Positions 7,630-14,617 are shown, counted from the first letter of the stretch. The stretch: 17,022 nt of DNA from SIG440 sp045648205 (GCA_045648205.1 JAZRNM010000029.1:1-17022); one strand, 5' to 3'. The notes: generated from the sequence alone by a model not told the origin. Numbers and translations: made by a program.

Positions 7630-8519
7630 TAAAGGTTCGTGTTCCCGCCACAAGTGCCAATATGGGGCCCGGCTTTGATAGCCTGGGTGTGGCACTTCAG
7701 CTTTATAACTATGTAACGGTGGAGGAAATTGATTCAGGAATTGAAATTGAAATTCTTGACAGTTCAAAAAAGTTTCTTCCTCAAAATGAGAAAAACCTTG
7801 TTTATCGGGCGATGAAAGAAGTTTTTGAAAAGGCGGGGTATTCCCCGTCCGGAATAAAACTCACTCTTGAAAGCTTTATTCCTGTTACACGTGGGCTTGG
7901 AAGCAGCAGTGCCGGAATTGTGGGCGGACTTTATGCTGCCAATCTCCTTTCGGGCAAGCCCTTTTCAAAGGAAGAACTTCTTCGGATGGCAGTTATGCTT
8001 GAGGGACACGCCGACAATGTTACCCCCGCAATGATGGGTGGATTCACGGTCAGTGTTCTGCAGCACGGAAAGCACCATTTTGTGAGTCACAAGCTGAAAG
8101 ATGACCTGAGGTTTGCGGCGATTATCCCCGACTTTCCCCTTGCAACAAAAAAGGCAAGAGCTATTCTCCCGAGGTTTGTTTCTCACCATGATGCGGTCTA
8201 CAACACAGGACACAGCTCCCTTCTTGCAGCAAGCTTGATTTCCGGGGATTATTCAAATATCCGGGTGGCTGTGGGTGACAGACTTCATCAGTATTATCGG
8301 AAAAATCTCATTCCCTCAATGGATGAGCTTTTCAATATATGCTACCGCAACGGTGCCCTTGGGGTTTATCTGAGCGGGGCAGGACCAACGCTGATTGCGA
8401 TTATAAATGCGGAAAACAAAGAGTTTTTCCCCAACGTGAGTCGCATATTGGCGCAAAAAATGCAAAACTGGCATCTTGATATTCTGAAAACAGATAATCT
8501 GGGTGTTACTGAAATCTAA
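7626..8519 (+). CDS. thrB: Homoserine kinase
   Basis: A 297-residue GHMP-family kinase making O-phosphohomoserine for threonine synthesis. Motifs: VRVPATSANMGPGFDSLGVAL (4-24) for substrate binding, PVTRGLGSSSAG (86-97) as the phosphate-binding loop, HADNVTPAMMGG (128-139), and the C-terminal GAGPT motif near codon 250. Its ATG overlaps the hom stop as ATGA, indicating translational coupling. thrC, the next pathway enzyme, is not in the window. Confidence 0.97.
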   Translation: MIKVRVPATSANMGPGFDSLGVALQLYNYVTVEEIDSGIEIEILDSSKKFLPQNEKNLVYRAMKEVFEKAGYSPSGIKLTLESFIPVTRGLGSSSAGIVGGLYAANLLSGKPFSKEELLRMAVMLEGHADNVTPAMMGGFTVSVLQHGKHHFVSHKLKDDLRFAAIIPDFPLATKKARAILPRFVSHHDAVYNTGHSSLLAASLISGDYSNIRVAVGDRLHQYYRKNLIPSMDELFNICYRNGALGVYLSGAGPTLIAIINAENKEFFPNVSRILAQKMQNWHLDILKTDNLGVTEI

Positions 8520-8541
8520 TAATGTATCGGAGGTTTTAAAA

Positions 8542-9747
8542 TTGGCAATTATCGTTCAAAAATTCGGCGGAAGTTCTGTTGCAGACGCAGCCAAAGTAAT
8601 CAATGTGGCAAATCGTGTTGTTGACACTTATCGTGAAGGTAACTCGGTTGTGGTTGTTGTTTCGGCTCAGGGCGACACAACAGATGACCTGATTGATAAA
8701 GCCCACGAAATCAGCGACAATCCATCAAAACGCGAAATGGATATGCTTCTTGCATCGGGAGAGCAGATTTCAATTGCACTTCTCGCTATGGCAATTGAAA
8801 AGATTGGCGTGCCTGTTGTTTCGCTGACAGGATGGCAGGCAGGTTTCCGCACCAATTCAAATGCGGGAAATGCAAGAATCCACAAGGTTGACACAGAAAG
8901 AATAATGGCTGAACTCGACCAGAAAAAAATCGTTATTGTTGCAGGGTTCCAGGGTCTTGACAAATATGACAACATAACAACCCTTGGAAGAGGCGGAAGT
9001 GACACCTCTGCAGTTGCAATTGCGGCAGCAATCCACGCAGATAAGTGCGAGATTTACACAGATGTTGACGGTGTTTACACCGCAGACCCAAGAATTGTCA
9101 AGTCTGCAAAGAAACTTGATGAAATAACTTATGACGAAATGCTCGATCTGGCAAGTCTTGGTGCTAACGTTCTTCACAACCGTTCGGTTGAAATGGCAAA
9201 GAAGTATGGAGTTAAGCTTGAAGTTAAGTCAAGCTTTGAAAAAATAGATGGAACAATTGTTAAGGAGGCGGTTTCCGTGGAAAAAATGTTAATCAGAGGA
9301 GTTGCACGTGATAATGACGTTGCTCGTATTGCTATAGTTGGTCTTGAAGACAAACCCGGCATTGCATTCAAGGTTTTCTCTTTGCTTGCAAAGAAACAAA
9401 TCAATGTTGACGTGATTTTGCAGTCAATCGGCAGAGGCGGAAAGAAAGATATTTCATTCACCGTAACAAAAAATCATATGGAAGAGGCAATTGCTCTTCT
9501 CGAAAGCGAAAAGGATGCTCTCTGCTATGAGGAAATCACACATCGTGAAGACATCAGCAAGGTTTCGATTGTTGGCGCCGGTATGGCAAATAATCCCGGT
9601 GTTGCTGCAACAATGTTTGAAGCTCTTTATGATGCAAATATCAATATTCATATGATTTCAACATCAGAAACAAAAATTTCTGTTTTAATCAATGTGAACA
9701 ATGCAGAAAAAGCAGTTCAGGTTATTCACGACAAGTTCCTTGCTTAA
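8542..9747 (+). CDS. lysC: Aspartokinase (class with two C-terminal ACT domains), TTG start
   Basis: A 401-residue enzyme phosphorylating aspartate, the entry to lysine, threonine and methionine synthesis. The kinase domain has KFGGSS (7-12), TTLGRGGSDTSA (146-157) and YTDVDGVYTADPR (172-184). Two ACT domains follow, the first from about 261 (VARIAIVG) and the second from about 345 (VSIVGAGM), with SETKISVLI near 380, as in feedback-regulated aspartokinases. I start at the TTG at 8542, because a GGAGG at 8529-8533 lies 8 nt upstream and the protein then begins MAIIVQKFGGSS as usual; the ATG-like alternative at 8503 would overlap thrB and add 13 unrelated residues. The gap after thrB is 22 bp. 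A second, internal start is visible at codon 246. Confidence 0.97.
   Translation: MAIIVQKFGGSSVADAAKVINVANRVVDTYREGNSVVVVVSAQGDTTDDLIDKAHEISDNPSKREMDMLLASGEQISIALLAMAIEKIGVPVVSLTGWQAGFRTNSNAGNARIHKVDTERIMAELDQKKIVIVAGFQGLDKYDNITTLGRGGSDTSAVAIAAAIHADKCEIYTDVDGVYTADPRIVKSAKKLDEITYDEMLDLASLGANVLHNRSVEMAKKYGVKLEVKSSFEKIDGTIVKEAVSVEKMLIRGVARDNDVARIAIVGLEDKPGIAFKVFSLLAKKQINVDVILQSIGRGGKKDISFTVTKNHMEEAIALLESEKDALCYEEITHREDISKVSIVGAGMANNPGVAATMFEALYDANINIHMISTSETKISVLINVNNAEKAVQVIHDKFLA
9262..9279 (+). promoter_or_regulatory. Internal ribosome binding site and GTG start inside lysC
   Basis: AAGGAGG (9262-9268) is followed 8 nt later by an in-frame GTG (9277-9279, codon 246), with another in-frame ATG at codon 249. 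The position is right between the kinase and ACT domains. Confidence 0.7.
9277..9747 (+). CDS. Predicted separate regulatory beta subunit of aspartokinase
   Basis: Translation from the internal GTG gives about 156 residues comprising just the two ACT domains, in frame with lysC. In Bacillus subtilis aspartokinase II and Corynebacterium aspartokinase an in-frame internal start yields just such a beta subunit (about 160-172 residues), forming an alpha2beta2 enzyme. The start here is inferred from the strong Shine-Dalgarno and its position; expression is not shown. Confidence 0.6.
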   Translation: MEKMLIRGVARDNDVARIAIVGLEDKPGIAFKVFSLLAKKQINVDVILQSIGRGGKKDISFTVTKNHMEEAIALLESEKDALCYEEITHREDISKVSIVGAGMANNPGVAATMFEALYDANINIHMISTSETKISVLINVNNAEKAVQVIHDKFLA

Positions 9748-9768
9748 AATTTGCATAAACTTGAAGAA

Positions 9769-9807
9769 ATGCGGTAAACTATCATTAGTTTACCGCATAA
9801 TTTTTTT
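9769..9807 (+). terminator. Terminator of the hom-thrB-lysC operon
   Basis: A perfect 12-bp stem (ATGCGGTAAACT at 9769-9780 with AGTTTACCGCAT at 9787-9798), a 6-nt loop, then AATTTTTTT. It begins 21 bases after the lysC stop. Confidence 0.9.
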
Positions 9808-9811
9808 GCCT

Positions 9812-9999
9812 ATGCACTCACTTGCGCAGAGACTTGAGGTGGCTCTTGCACAAGAACGGGAACATAAACGTTTTTTGATGAAAGCAAAACGGAAAGGCAA
9901 AGAACAAAAAATGAAATTTTAAAAAATTTTCTCATTGGACCAATTCTCCTTTCACTTTTATTCTTTGCTTTTTTCGCTTTGTTATGCTATTTAAGATAA
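9812..9999 (+). pseudogene. Possible small basic membrane protein, frameshifted
   Basis: From the ATG at 9812 a 36-residue frame encodes MHSLAQRLEVALAQEREH and then a strongly basic stretch (FLMKAKRKGKEQK), ending at a TAA at 9920-9922. In the -1 frame, across an A6 run at 9906-9911, the sequence continues openly as NEILKNFLIGPILLSLL and further hydrophobic residues to a stop at 9997-9999, a clear transmembrane-like segment of about 20 residues ending CYLR. One extra A in the run would join an amphipathic basic N-terminus to a membrane helix, giving a protein of about 60 residues. There is no ribosome site before the ATG and the start abuts the lysC terminator, so it may be a decayed gene, a sequencing slip, or chance in AT-rich DNA. 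I do not recognise a family. Confidence 0.3.
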
Positions 10000-10002
10000 A
10001 AC

Positions 10003-10027
10003 AAAAAGCCCAAGAATAGGGCTTTTT
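10003..10027 (-). terminator. Terminator of the dCMP deaminase gene (probably bidirectional)
   Basis: AAAAAGCCC (10003-10011) and GGGCTTTTT (10019-10027) form a 9-bp stem with a 7-nt loop, 20 bases past the stop codon of the minus-strand gene, with T-runs on both strands. Confidence 0.85.
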
Positions 10028-10046
10028 GAATTTTTATTGATAAATT

Positions 10047-10541
10047 TTAATAACCAAAGATGCCTTCCACTGATTCATCATTCTGAACCCAGTCGCAAAC
10101 ATTCACAATTGTGTATTCTGTGGGAGTGTTGCGGATTACAACCTGCTTGATGCCTGCGTTGATAACAAGGCGTTTGCACATTGAACAGCTTGAGGTGTTC
10201 TCAACCAGTTCCCCTGTTTTGTAGTCCTTTCCAACAAGATAAAGGGTTGAGTCAATCATATCACGGCGTTGAGCACTGATGATGCAATTTGCTTCAGCAT
10301 GAACACTGCGGCAAAGCTCATATCTTTCACCTCTGGGGATTGCCAGCTTTTCTCTGATGCAAACACCCAGGTTGGTGCAGTTTTGTCTGCCTCTTGGCGC
10401 ACCTGTGTAGCCCGTTGAAACGATTTCATCATTTTTCACAATAATCGCGCCGAAGTTGCGACGAAGGCAGGTTCCCCTTTCAATAACAGTTTCAGCTATG
10501 TCTAAATAATAATTATGTTTGTCAACTCTTTCCTTTGTCAT
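10047..10541 (-). CDS. dCMP deaminase (ComEB-like cytidine/deoxycytidylate deaminase)
   Basis: A 164-residue zinc hydrolase that deaminates dCMP to dUMP, feeding dTMP synthesis. The zinc site shows as HAEAN (81-85) with His81 and catalytic Glu83, and CSMC (119-122) with Cys119 and Cys122. TGYTGAPRG (43-51) and the Cys-rich stretch C55-C61 are usual for dCMP deaminases. The residue before the first zinc cysteine is Ser rather than the common Pro, which is a mild variation. The frame is open back to 10613, but the ATG at 10541 lies 9 nt after GGAGG, whereas the ATG at 10547 is only 3 nt away; further upstream lies the promoter. It is a single gene, divergent from tsaE. Confidence 0.92.
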   Translation of the reverse strand: MTKERVDKHNYYLDIAETVIERGTCLRRNFGAIIVKNDEIVSTGYTGAPRGRQNCTNLGVCIREKLAIPRGERYELCRSVHAEANCIISAQRRDMIDSTLYLVGKDYKTGELVENTSSCSMCKRLVINAGIKQVVIRNTPTEYTIVNVCDWVQNDESVEGIFGY

Positions 10542-10584
10542 TTTCATCACCCTCCAACAAAAAAGTTTGTTAATCAATAAACTC

Positions 10585-10613
10585 AGTATATAACAAATTA
10601 ATCTAAAATTCAA
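10585..10613 (-). promoter_or_regulatory. Promoter of the dCMP deaminase gene
   Basis: Minus strand TTGAAT (10608-10613), 17-bp spacer, TATACT (10585-10590), about 45 bp before the chosen start. Confidence 0.65.
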
Positions 10614-10623
10614 TAGTTTTGTA

Positions 10624-10652
10624 TTGACTTTGACAATAAATATAGGTAAAAT
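10624..10652 (+). promoter_or_regulatory. Promoter of the tsaE cluster
   Basis: TTGACT (10624-10629), 17-bp spacer, TAAAAT (10647-10652), 33 bp before the tsaE ATG. An additional TATAAT at 10662-10667 has no good -35 partner. Confidence 0.6.
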
Positions 10653-10684
10653 AAAAGTAAGTATAATTTTGTGAGGAAACTGAG

Positions 10685-11116
10685 ATGGAAAAGGTCATAA
10701 GCCATAGTGAAAAAGAAACCCGTGCTGCGGCACGAAAATTCGCTGAAACTCTTGTCCCCGGAAGCATTGTTGCGCTCACGGGTGATTTGGGTGCGGGTAA
10801 AACTGCCTTCACAAGGGGAATTGCGGACTTTTTTGAAATAGAGGGCGAGGTTTCAAGCCCCACGTTCACCATAGTCAATGAATACAACGGAACGCTGGAC
10901 CTTTATCACTTTGATGCATATCGCCTTGAGAACGCAAACCCTGATGAGTGTGACTGGATGGATGATTATTTTTTCGGTGACGGGATTTGCATAATAGAAT
11001 GGGCACAGAATATAGAAAATGTTCTGCCAAAGGGTTATATTGAAGTGAGAATTGAAAAAAACCCTTCCTTGGGGGAAGATTACAGAGAAATCTTTATTGA
11101 AAAAACGGAGAGATAA
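10685..11116 (+). CDS. tsaE: tRNA t6A37 threonylcarbamoyladenosine synthesis ATPase
   Basis: A 143-residue P-loop ATPase that works with TsaB and TsaD in making N6-threonylcarbamoyladenosine at tRNA position 37. Walker A is GDLGAGKT (33-40). Family motifs SSPTFTIVNEY (57-67), HFDAYRL (75-81) and IIEWAQNIE (103-111) are all present, and the length matches the family. GAGG lies 8 nt before the ATG. It is followed after 2 bp by tsaB, so the pair is translationally linked. tsaD is not in the window. Confidence 0.96.
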   Translation: MEKVISHSEKETRAAARKFAETLVPGSIVALTGDLGAGKTAFTRGIADFFEIEGEVSSPTFTIVNEYNGTLDLYHFDAYRLENANPDECDWMDDYFFGDGICIIEWAQNIENVLPKGYIEVRIEKNPSLGEDYREIFIEKTER

Positions 11117-11118
11117 AA

Positions 11119-11829
11119 ATGACGGTTTTTGGAATTGATACCTGCTGTATGGCGGCAACTGCAGCACTTGTTAATGAGGATGTTATGATTGCCCAGACAG
11201 TTGTAAACAAGAACAAAACACATTCACAGATGATGATGCCCCTTGTTGAACAGATGTTCAGGGCGGCAGAGATTGAACCGTCTACGGTTGATGCTTTTGC
11301 GGCGGCGGTTGGACCGGGTTCGTTTACCGGTGTTAGGATTGGTGTTGCAACAGCTAAAGCTCTGGCGCAGGCAGCACAAAAGCCCTGCGTCGCAGTTTCC
11401 ACCCTGGAGGCACTTGCTTTTTCGTCAAAACATTTTGACGGAATTATCTGTCCGGTTCTTGATGCAAGACGTGAACAGGTGTATAATGCGTTGTTCCAAG
11501 GCGGAAATGATGGAATGGAGCGTTTGTGCGAGGACAGGGCATTGGCTCTTTCGGAACTTCTTGAGGAGCTTTGCAAGACTGGTCGGTCTGTGATTTTTAT
11601 GGGAGATGCCACCTTGGTGTTCAAAGAGGAAATAAAGTCGGCTTTGGGAAACCTTGCACATTTTGCACCTAAAATCACAAACCTCAATCTTGGCGGAGCG
11701 GTTGCGGAAATCGGTCTTGAAAAGCTGAAGAAGGGTGAAACTGTGGAATATGGAAAGCTTGTTCCCAGCTATGTCCGGCTTTCTCAGGCTGAACGGGAAA
11801 AGCTTGAACGAGAAAACTCTGTGAAATAA
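11119..11829 (+). CDS. tsaB: tRNA t6A37 threonylcarbamoyladenosine synthesis dimerisation protein
   Basis: A 236-residue ASKHA-fold protein forming the TsaB-TsaD heterodimer needed for the t6A modification. Motifs: FGIDTCCMAATAAL (4-17), THSQ (34-37) and GPGSFTGVRIG (65-75), followed by the usual ASTLEALA-like segment (AVSTLEALA). GGAGAG precedes the ATG. It lies directly behind tsaE and 14 bp before the carboxypeptidase gene. Confidence 0.96.
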   Translation: MTVFGIDTCCMAATAALVNEDVMIAQTVVNKNKTHSQMMMPLVEQMFRAAEIEPSTVDAFAAAVGPGSFTGVRIGVATAKALAQAAQKPCVAVSTLEALAFSSKHFDGIICPVLDARREQVYNALFQGGNDGMERLCEDRALALSELLEELCKTGRSVIFMGDATLVFKEEIKSALGNLAHFAPKITNLNLGGAVAEIGLEKLKKGETVEYGKLVPSYVRLSQAEREKLERENSVK

Positions 11830-11843
11830 ATTTGGAGGATGCA

Positions 11844-13202
11844 ATGAAGAATAAATGGTCTTTTGTTACATACAAAAAATATCGCAAGTGCTTTGCTGCG
11901 GTGCTTTCTGCTTTGTGTTTTTTGACTTCGTTTGCTCCTGTATATGCAGAAAAGCCTGCCGTTACGGCAAAGGCTGCTATTTTGATTGATGGCAACACGG
12001 GAAACGTGCTTTTTGAAAAAAAGGCTGATGAGGTTGTGTTCCCTGCCAGCACAACCAAGATAATGACGGCGATTGTGGCACTTGAGGCGGTGGAAAAAGG
12101 TGAAATCAGTCTCGACCAGCCATTGAAACTGAGCCAGGAGGCTTTTGACACTCTGGATGCAGATGGAAGCGGAATTGCCCTGAAGGTGGGGGAGGAAATG
12201 CCTCTCAAAAATCTTTTGGAAGGACTACTGATTGCATCAGGGAATGATGCTGCGGTGACTATTGCCGAGGGCGTTTCGGGCTCAATTGATGCCTTTGTTT
12301 CAAAAATGAACGAAAAGGTGAAGGCTTTGGGCCTTGAAAGCACGCACTTTGTCAATCCTCACGGGCTTCACGACAAACAGCATTTCACAACTGCAAGAGA
12401 AATGTCAATTATTGCACTTGAGGCAATGAAAAATGAAACCTTCAGAGGAATTGTGGAGTGTGCTCATATTTATCTCCCGGCAACTAATATGTCAGACAAG
12501 AGATATTTCATCAACACAAACAATCTTGTTTCCCGAATGAGATATCCATACTATTTTTATGAATATGCAACCGGAATCAAGACCGGATCCACAACCGAAG
12601 CAGGATATTGCCTGGTGTCATCGGCTGAAAGAGGGGATAAATCGGTTATCAGTGTGGTTTTTGGTGCCACGGATATTGCAATTTCTCACGACGAATCAAA
12701 GGCGATTCTTGAGCATGGACTCACCGACTTTTCGGCACAGAGACTTGCGAAAAGAGATGATATTTTTGGTGAAGTCAAGGTGAAGAGAGCGGCAGACGGA
12801 ATAGGTCATATTTTGCTTTCTGCAGAGAAAAATCTCGATGCACTGTTCCCCAATGGCGGTGATACCGGCAAGGTTGAAATAAAAACCGAAATTCCTGAAA
12901 AGGTGTATGCACCTATTTATTCAGGACAGGTGATAGGCAAGGCAATTTTCACCTATGAAGGGAACAAGGTCGGAGAGGTTAATCTCGTTTCAACCCAGGA
13001 GGTTGACAGACATTTTCTGTGGTTTGTTTCTGCCTTCTTTGAATGGCTGTGGAGCTTCAAACTGGTGAAACTGATTGTTTATGTTGTGCTTGGTTTGGTG
13101 CTGGGATTTGTGGGCTTGGTTGTCATTGGCTTTGTGCGTGCACTTAAAAAATCAAAGCGGAAGAGAAGGAGAAACACAAGATATTCTCCACCCAGATATT
13201 GA
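11844..13202 (+). CDS. D-alanyl-D-alanine carboxypeptidase, membrane anchored (low-molecular-weight PBP)
   Basis: A 452-residue penicillin-binding enzyme that removes the terminal D-Ala from peptidoglycan stem peptides outside the membrane. Residues 1-35 form a signal peptide (basic start, hydrophobic 17-31, VYA). The active-site motifs are STTK (69-72, nucleophile Ser69), SGN (132-134) and KTG (246-248). After the catalytic domain a beta-rich PBP5-type C-terminal domain runs to about 390, then a transmembrane helix (about 407-432) and a very basic tail (KKSKRKRRR). A true C-terminal helix rather than an amphipathic anchor suggests firm attachment. I start at the ATG at 11844, 5 nt after GGAGG; a TTG at 11832 overlaps that ribosome site. 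The gene resembles dacA/dacF members; which one is not certain. Confidence 0.95.
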   Translation: MKNKWSFVTYKKYRKCFAAVLSALCFLTSFAPVYAEKPAVTAKAAILIDGNTGNVLFEKKADEVVFPASTTKIMTAIVALEAVEKGEISLDQPLKLSQEAFDTLDADGSGIALKVGEEMPLKNLLEGLLIASGNDAAVTIAEGVSGSIDAFVSKMNEKVKALGLESTHFVNPHGLHDKQHFTTAREMSIIALEAMKNETFRGIVECAHIYLPATNMSDKRYFINTNNLVSRMRYPYYFYEYATGIKTGSTTEAGYCLVSSAERGDKSVISVVFGATDIAISHDESKAILEHGLTDFSAQRLAKRDDIFGEVKVKRAADGIGHILLSAEKNLDALFPNGGDTGKVEIKTEIPEKVYAPIYSGQVIGKAIFTYEGNKVGEVNLVSTQEVDRHFLWFVSAFFEWLWSFKLVKLIVYVVLGLVLGFVGLVVIGFVRALKKSKRKRRRNTRYSPPRY

Positions 13203-13221
13203 GAAAAAGAGGTATTGTTGA

Positions 13222-13659
13222 ATGAAAGTTGTTTTGCAACGTGTTCTGGAAGCAAATGTCAAGGTTGACGGAAAGGTTATCGGTGAAATAGGCAGAGGAT
13301 ATGTGGTTCTGCTTGGTGTGGGAAAAGATGATAATTGTGAAGTTGCCGAGAAAATGGCAGACAAGATAAAAAAACTCAGACTTTTCCCTGATGAGAATGA
13401 CAAAACCAACCTTTCCATTGATGACATTGGCGGTGAGGTTCTTGTTATTTCTCAATTCACACTTTATGCAGATGCCCGAAAGGGCACTCGCCCAAGCTTT
13501 ATTGAAGCCGGTCCCCCGCAACTTGCGGAGGAGCTTTATGAGTATTTTCTGAAGTTGTGTGAAGAACGGTTTTCAAAAACCGCACACGGCAGCTTCGGAG
13601 CAGATATGCAGGTTAGTCTGGTTAATGACGGACCATTCACCATTTTGTTGGAAATGTAA
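13222..13659 (+). CDS. dtd: D-aminoacyl-tRNA deacylase
   Basis: A 145-residue enzyme that hydrolyses D-amino acids wrongly loaded on tRNA (and glycine from tRNA-Ala in known homologues). The start MKVVLQRVLEANVKVDG, SQFTLYAD (77-84) and the C-terminal NDGPFT (135-140) with the Gly137-Pro138 motif are diagnostic, and the length is exactly typical. AGAGG precedes the ATG, 19 bp after the carboxypeptidase gene, so it is probably the last gene of the tsaE operon. The joint presence with a D-Ala-D-Ala carboxypeptidase, which releases D-Ala, makes functional sense but is only inference. Confidence 0.97.
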   Translation: MKVVLQRVLEANVKVDGKVIGEIGRGYVVLLGVGKDDNCEVAEKMADKIKKLRLFPDENDKTNLSIDDIGGEVLVISQFTLYADARKGTRPSFIEAGPPQLAEELYEYFLKLCEERFSKTAHGSFGADMQVSLVNDGPFTILLEM

Positions 13660-13660
13660 T

Positions 13661-13939
13661 GTTTTTCCACTTTTTAAAAAGTGGAGTAAAACTTGCTCCT
13701 ATGCTTTGGGAATTCTCGCTTTTTTAGAAAAAGCGAGGGAAAAATCTCCCCCTATATTTTCGCAAACGGGCTGTAATTTGAATTTATCAACGGCTCAGCC
13801 GTCAAGATTGTTGGAAAAGTCATTTCCAACGCTTTCCTAAAAAACACCAGGCGCAATGAAGTCAGATTGCCTGGTGTTTTTTGCTTTCGCCGTTTCTAAA
13901 TCCAAAAAACAGACCGTAATGCTCAAATATCTTACGGGG
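13661..13939. repeat. Direct repeat, copy 1 (about 280 bp, hairpin-rich)
   Basis: This block, starting 1 bp after the dtd stop, is nearly identical to 14245-14522 (584 bp further on). It holds, in order: an 18-nt perfect palindrome with arm CCACTTTTT (13667-13684), a hairpin with arm CTCGCTTTTT (13715-13737), an invariant middle part, a TTGGAAA/TTTCCAA hairpin near 13811-13829, a 14-bp terminator stem (13839-13882), and a CCGTAA/TTACGG hairpin (13914-13937). Short open frames in both copies share translated sequence only because the DNA is repeated; no ribosome site supports them. It looks like a non-coding interspersed repeat; the family is not known to me. Confidence 0.85.
13839..13882. terminator. 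Bidirectional terminator within repeat copy 1
   Basis: A perfect 14-bp stem (AAAAAACACCAGGC at 13839-13852 with GCCTGGTGTTTTTT at 13869-13882) and a 16-nt loop. It can end transcription of the tsaE-dtd operon on the plus strand, and also works on the minus strand because the stem starts with A6. Confidence 0.85.
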
Positions 13940-13970
13940 ATATAGAAAGTTAGTTTATTTTGGGTTTTGG

Positions 13971-13996
13971 TCATTCCGAGCAAAGCGAGGAATCTG
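13971..13996 (+). repeat. REP-like short repeat (CATTCCGAGC...GCGAGGAATC)
   Basis: The sequence TCATTCCGAGCAAAGCGAGG (13971-13990) plus AATCTG recurs in inverted orientation at 15227-15254. It folds as ATTCC/GGAAT plus GC/GC around an AAA loop with a tandem G-A mismatch in between, like REP-type palindromes. Very similar units are widespread in Clostridia and other bacteria as I recall, but this cannot be tested here. Confidence 0.65.
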
Positions 13997-14021
13997 AGGA
14001 GCCACTTTTATGAGGCGAGAT

Positions 14022-14179
14022 GACAGATTTTGTGAAGATGAGAATTTTTGTTGCAAAATCAAAAGGCGAAATCAAAATATCCCTTGTAGGCTTTTGATTT
14101 TAACAAAAGCCGAACGCATAATTTGCGTGAGAAATCTTTTGTGGCAACAAAAATGCGAAATCAAGCAGTCTAATCTGTC
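14022..14179. repeat. 158-bp fold-back element between the two direct repeats
   Basis: Nested inverted repeats frame this block: GACAGATT/AATCTGTC at its ends (14022-14029, 14172-14179), then ATTTTTGTTGC/GCAACAAAAAT (14044-14054, 14144-14154), and inside AAAATCAAAAG/CTTTTGATTTT (14055-14065, 14091-14101), which competes with GGCTTTTG/CAAAAGCC (14089-14096, 14104-14111), and a small ACGCA/TGCGT hairpin (14114-14128). No credible coding frame lies here. It may be a miniature non-autonomous element or a structured RNA. Confidence 0.55.
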
Positions 14180-14207
14180 CGAGCCGAATATCGTGGCGGA
14201 GTTTTTG

Positions 14208-14227
14208 CTACTTTTTTGAAAAAGTAG
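14208..14227. repeat. Short hairpin of the CTACTTTTT type
   Basis: CTACTTTTT (14208-14216) pairs with AAAAAGTAG (14219-14227). It has the same design as the CCACTTTTT and CTCGCTTTTT hairpins in the neighbouring repeats and sits 17 bp before repeat copy 2. Confidence 0.5.
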
Positions 14228-14244
14228 GTATGAATATATTTTTT

Positions 14245-14522
14245 GTTTTTCCACTTTTTAAAAAAGTGGAGCAAAATTCACCCCTATGTTTTAGGAATTC
14301 TCGCTTTTTTAGAAAAAGCGAGGGAAAAATCTCCCCCTATATTTTCGCAAACGGGCTGTAATTTGAATTTATCAACGGCTCTGCCGTCAAGATTGTTGGA
14401 AAAACCATTTCCAACGCTTTCCTAAAAAACACCAGGCGCAATGAAGTCAGATTGCCTGGTGTTTTTTGCTTTCGCCGTTTCTAAATCCAAAAACACCCCG
14501 TAATGCTCAAACATTTAACGGG
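14245..14522. repeat. Direct repeat, copy 2 (about 280 bp)
   Basis: Second copy of 13661-13939, with the same order of hairpins: CCACTTTTT-type at 14251-14269, CTCGCTTTTT-type at 14300-14322, terminator stem at 14424-14467 and a CCCCGTAA-type hairpin at the end. Differences are concentrated just after the first hairpin and at the extreme right, while the middle and terminator parts are almost unchanged. Confidence 0.85.
14424..14467. terminator. Bidirectional terminator within repeat copy 2
   Basis: The same 14-bp stem as in copy 1 (14424-14437 with 14454-14467) ending in T6, with A6 on the other side. Confidence 0.85.
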
Positions 14523-14582
14523 CATTTAAAACCCTGATTAGTTTAACATAAAAGAATAAATTGGAATATTTTGTAAATACTA

Positions 14583-14611
14583 TTGCTTTTTATGAAAGAT
14601 TGTGCTATAAT
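14583..14611 (+). promoter_or_regulatory. Promoter of the leader RNA and PH-domain gene
   Basis: TTGCTT (14583-14588), 17-bp spacer, perfect TATAAT (14606-14611). Transcription should start near 14618, exactly where the first helix of the structured leader begins. Confidence 0.75.
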
Positions 14612-14617
14612 GTTTTT

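Noticed and set aside
10662..10667. TATAAT as -10 box for tsaE
   Set aside because: No -35-like hexamer at a suitable distance; the pair at 10624/10647 is better.
13559..13840. Open frame of 93 codons whose C-terminal half resembles that of the frame at 14243-14425 (both read LGILAFLEKAREKSPPIF)
   Set aside because: The similarity comes from the direct DNA repeat; the shared peptide is translated from hairpin arms, the frame overlaps dtd, and no ribosome site is present.
13660..14525. CRISPR array
   Set aside because: Only two long (about 280 bp) repeats are present, with a 305-bp spacer; no short regularly spaced repeats or cas genes.
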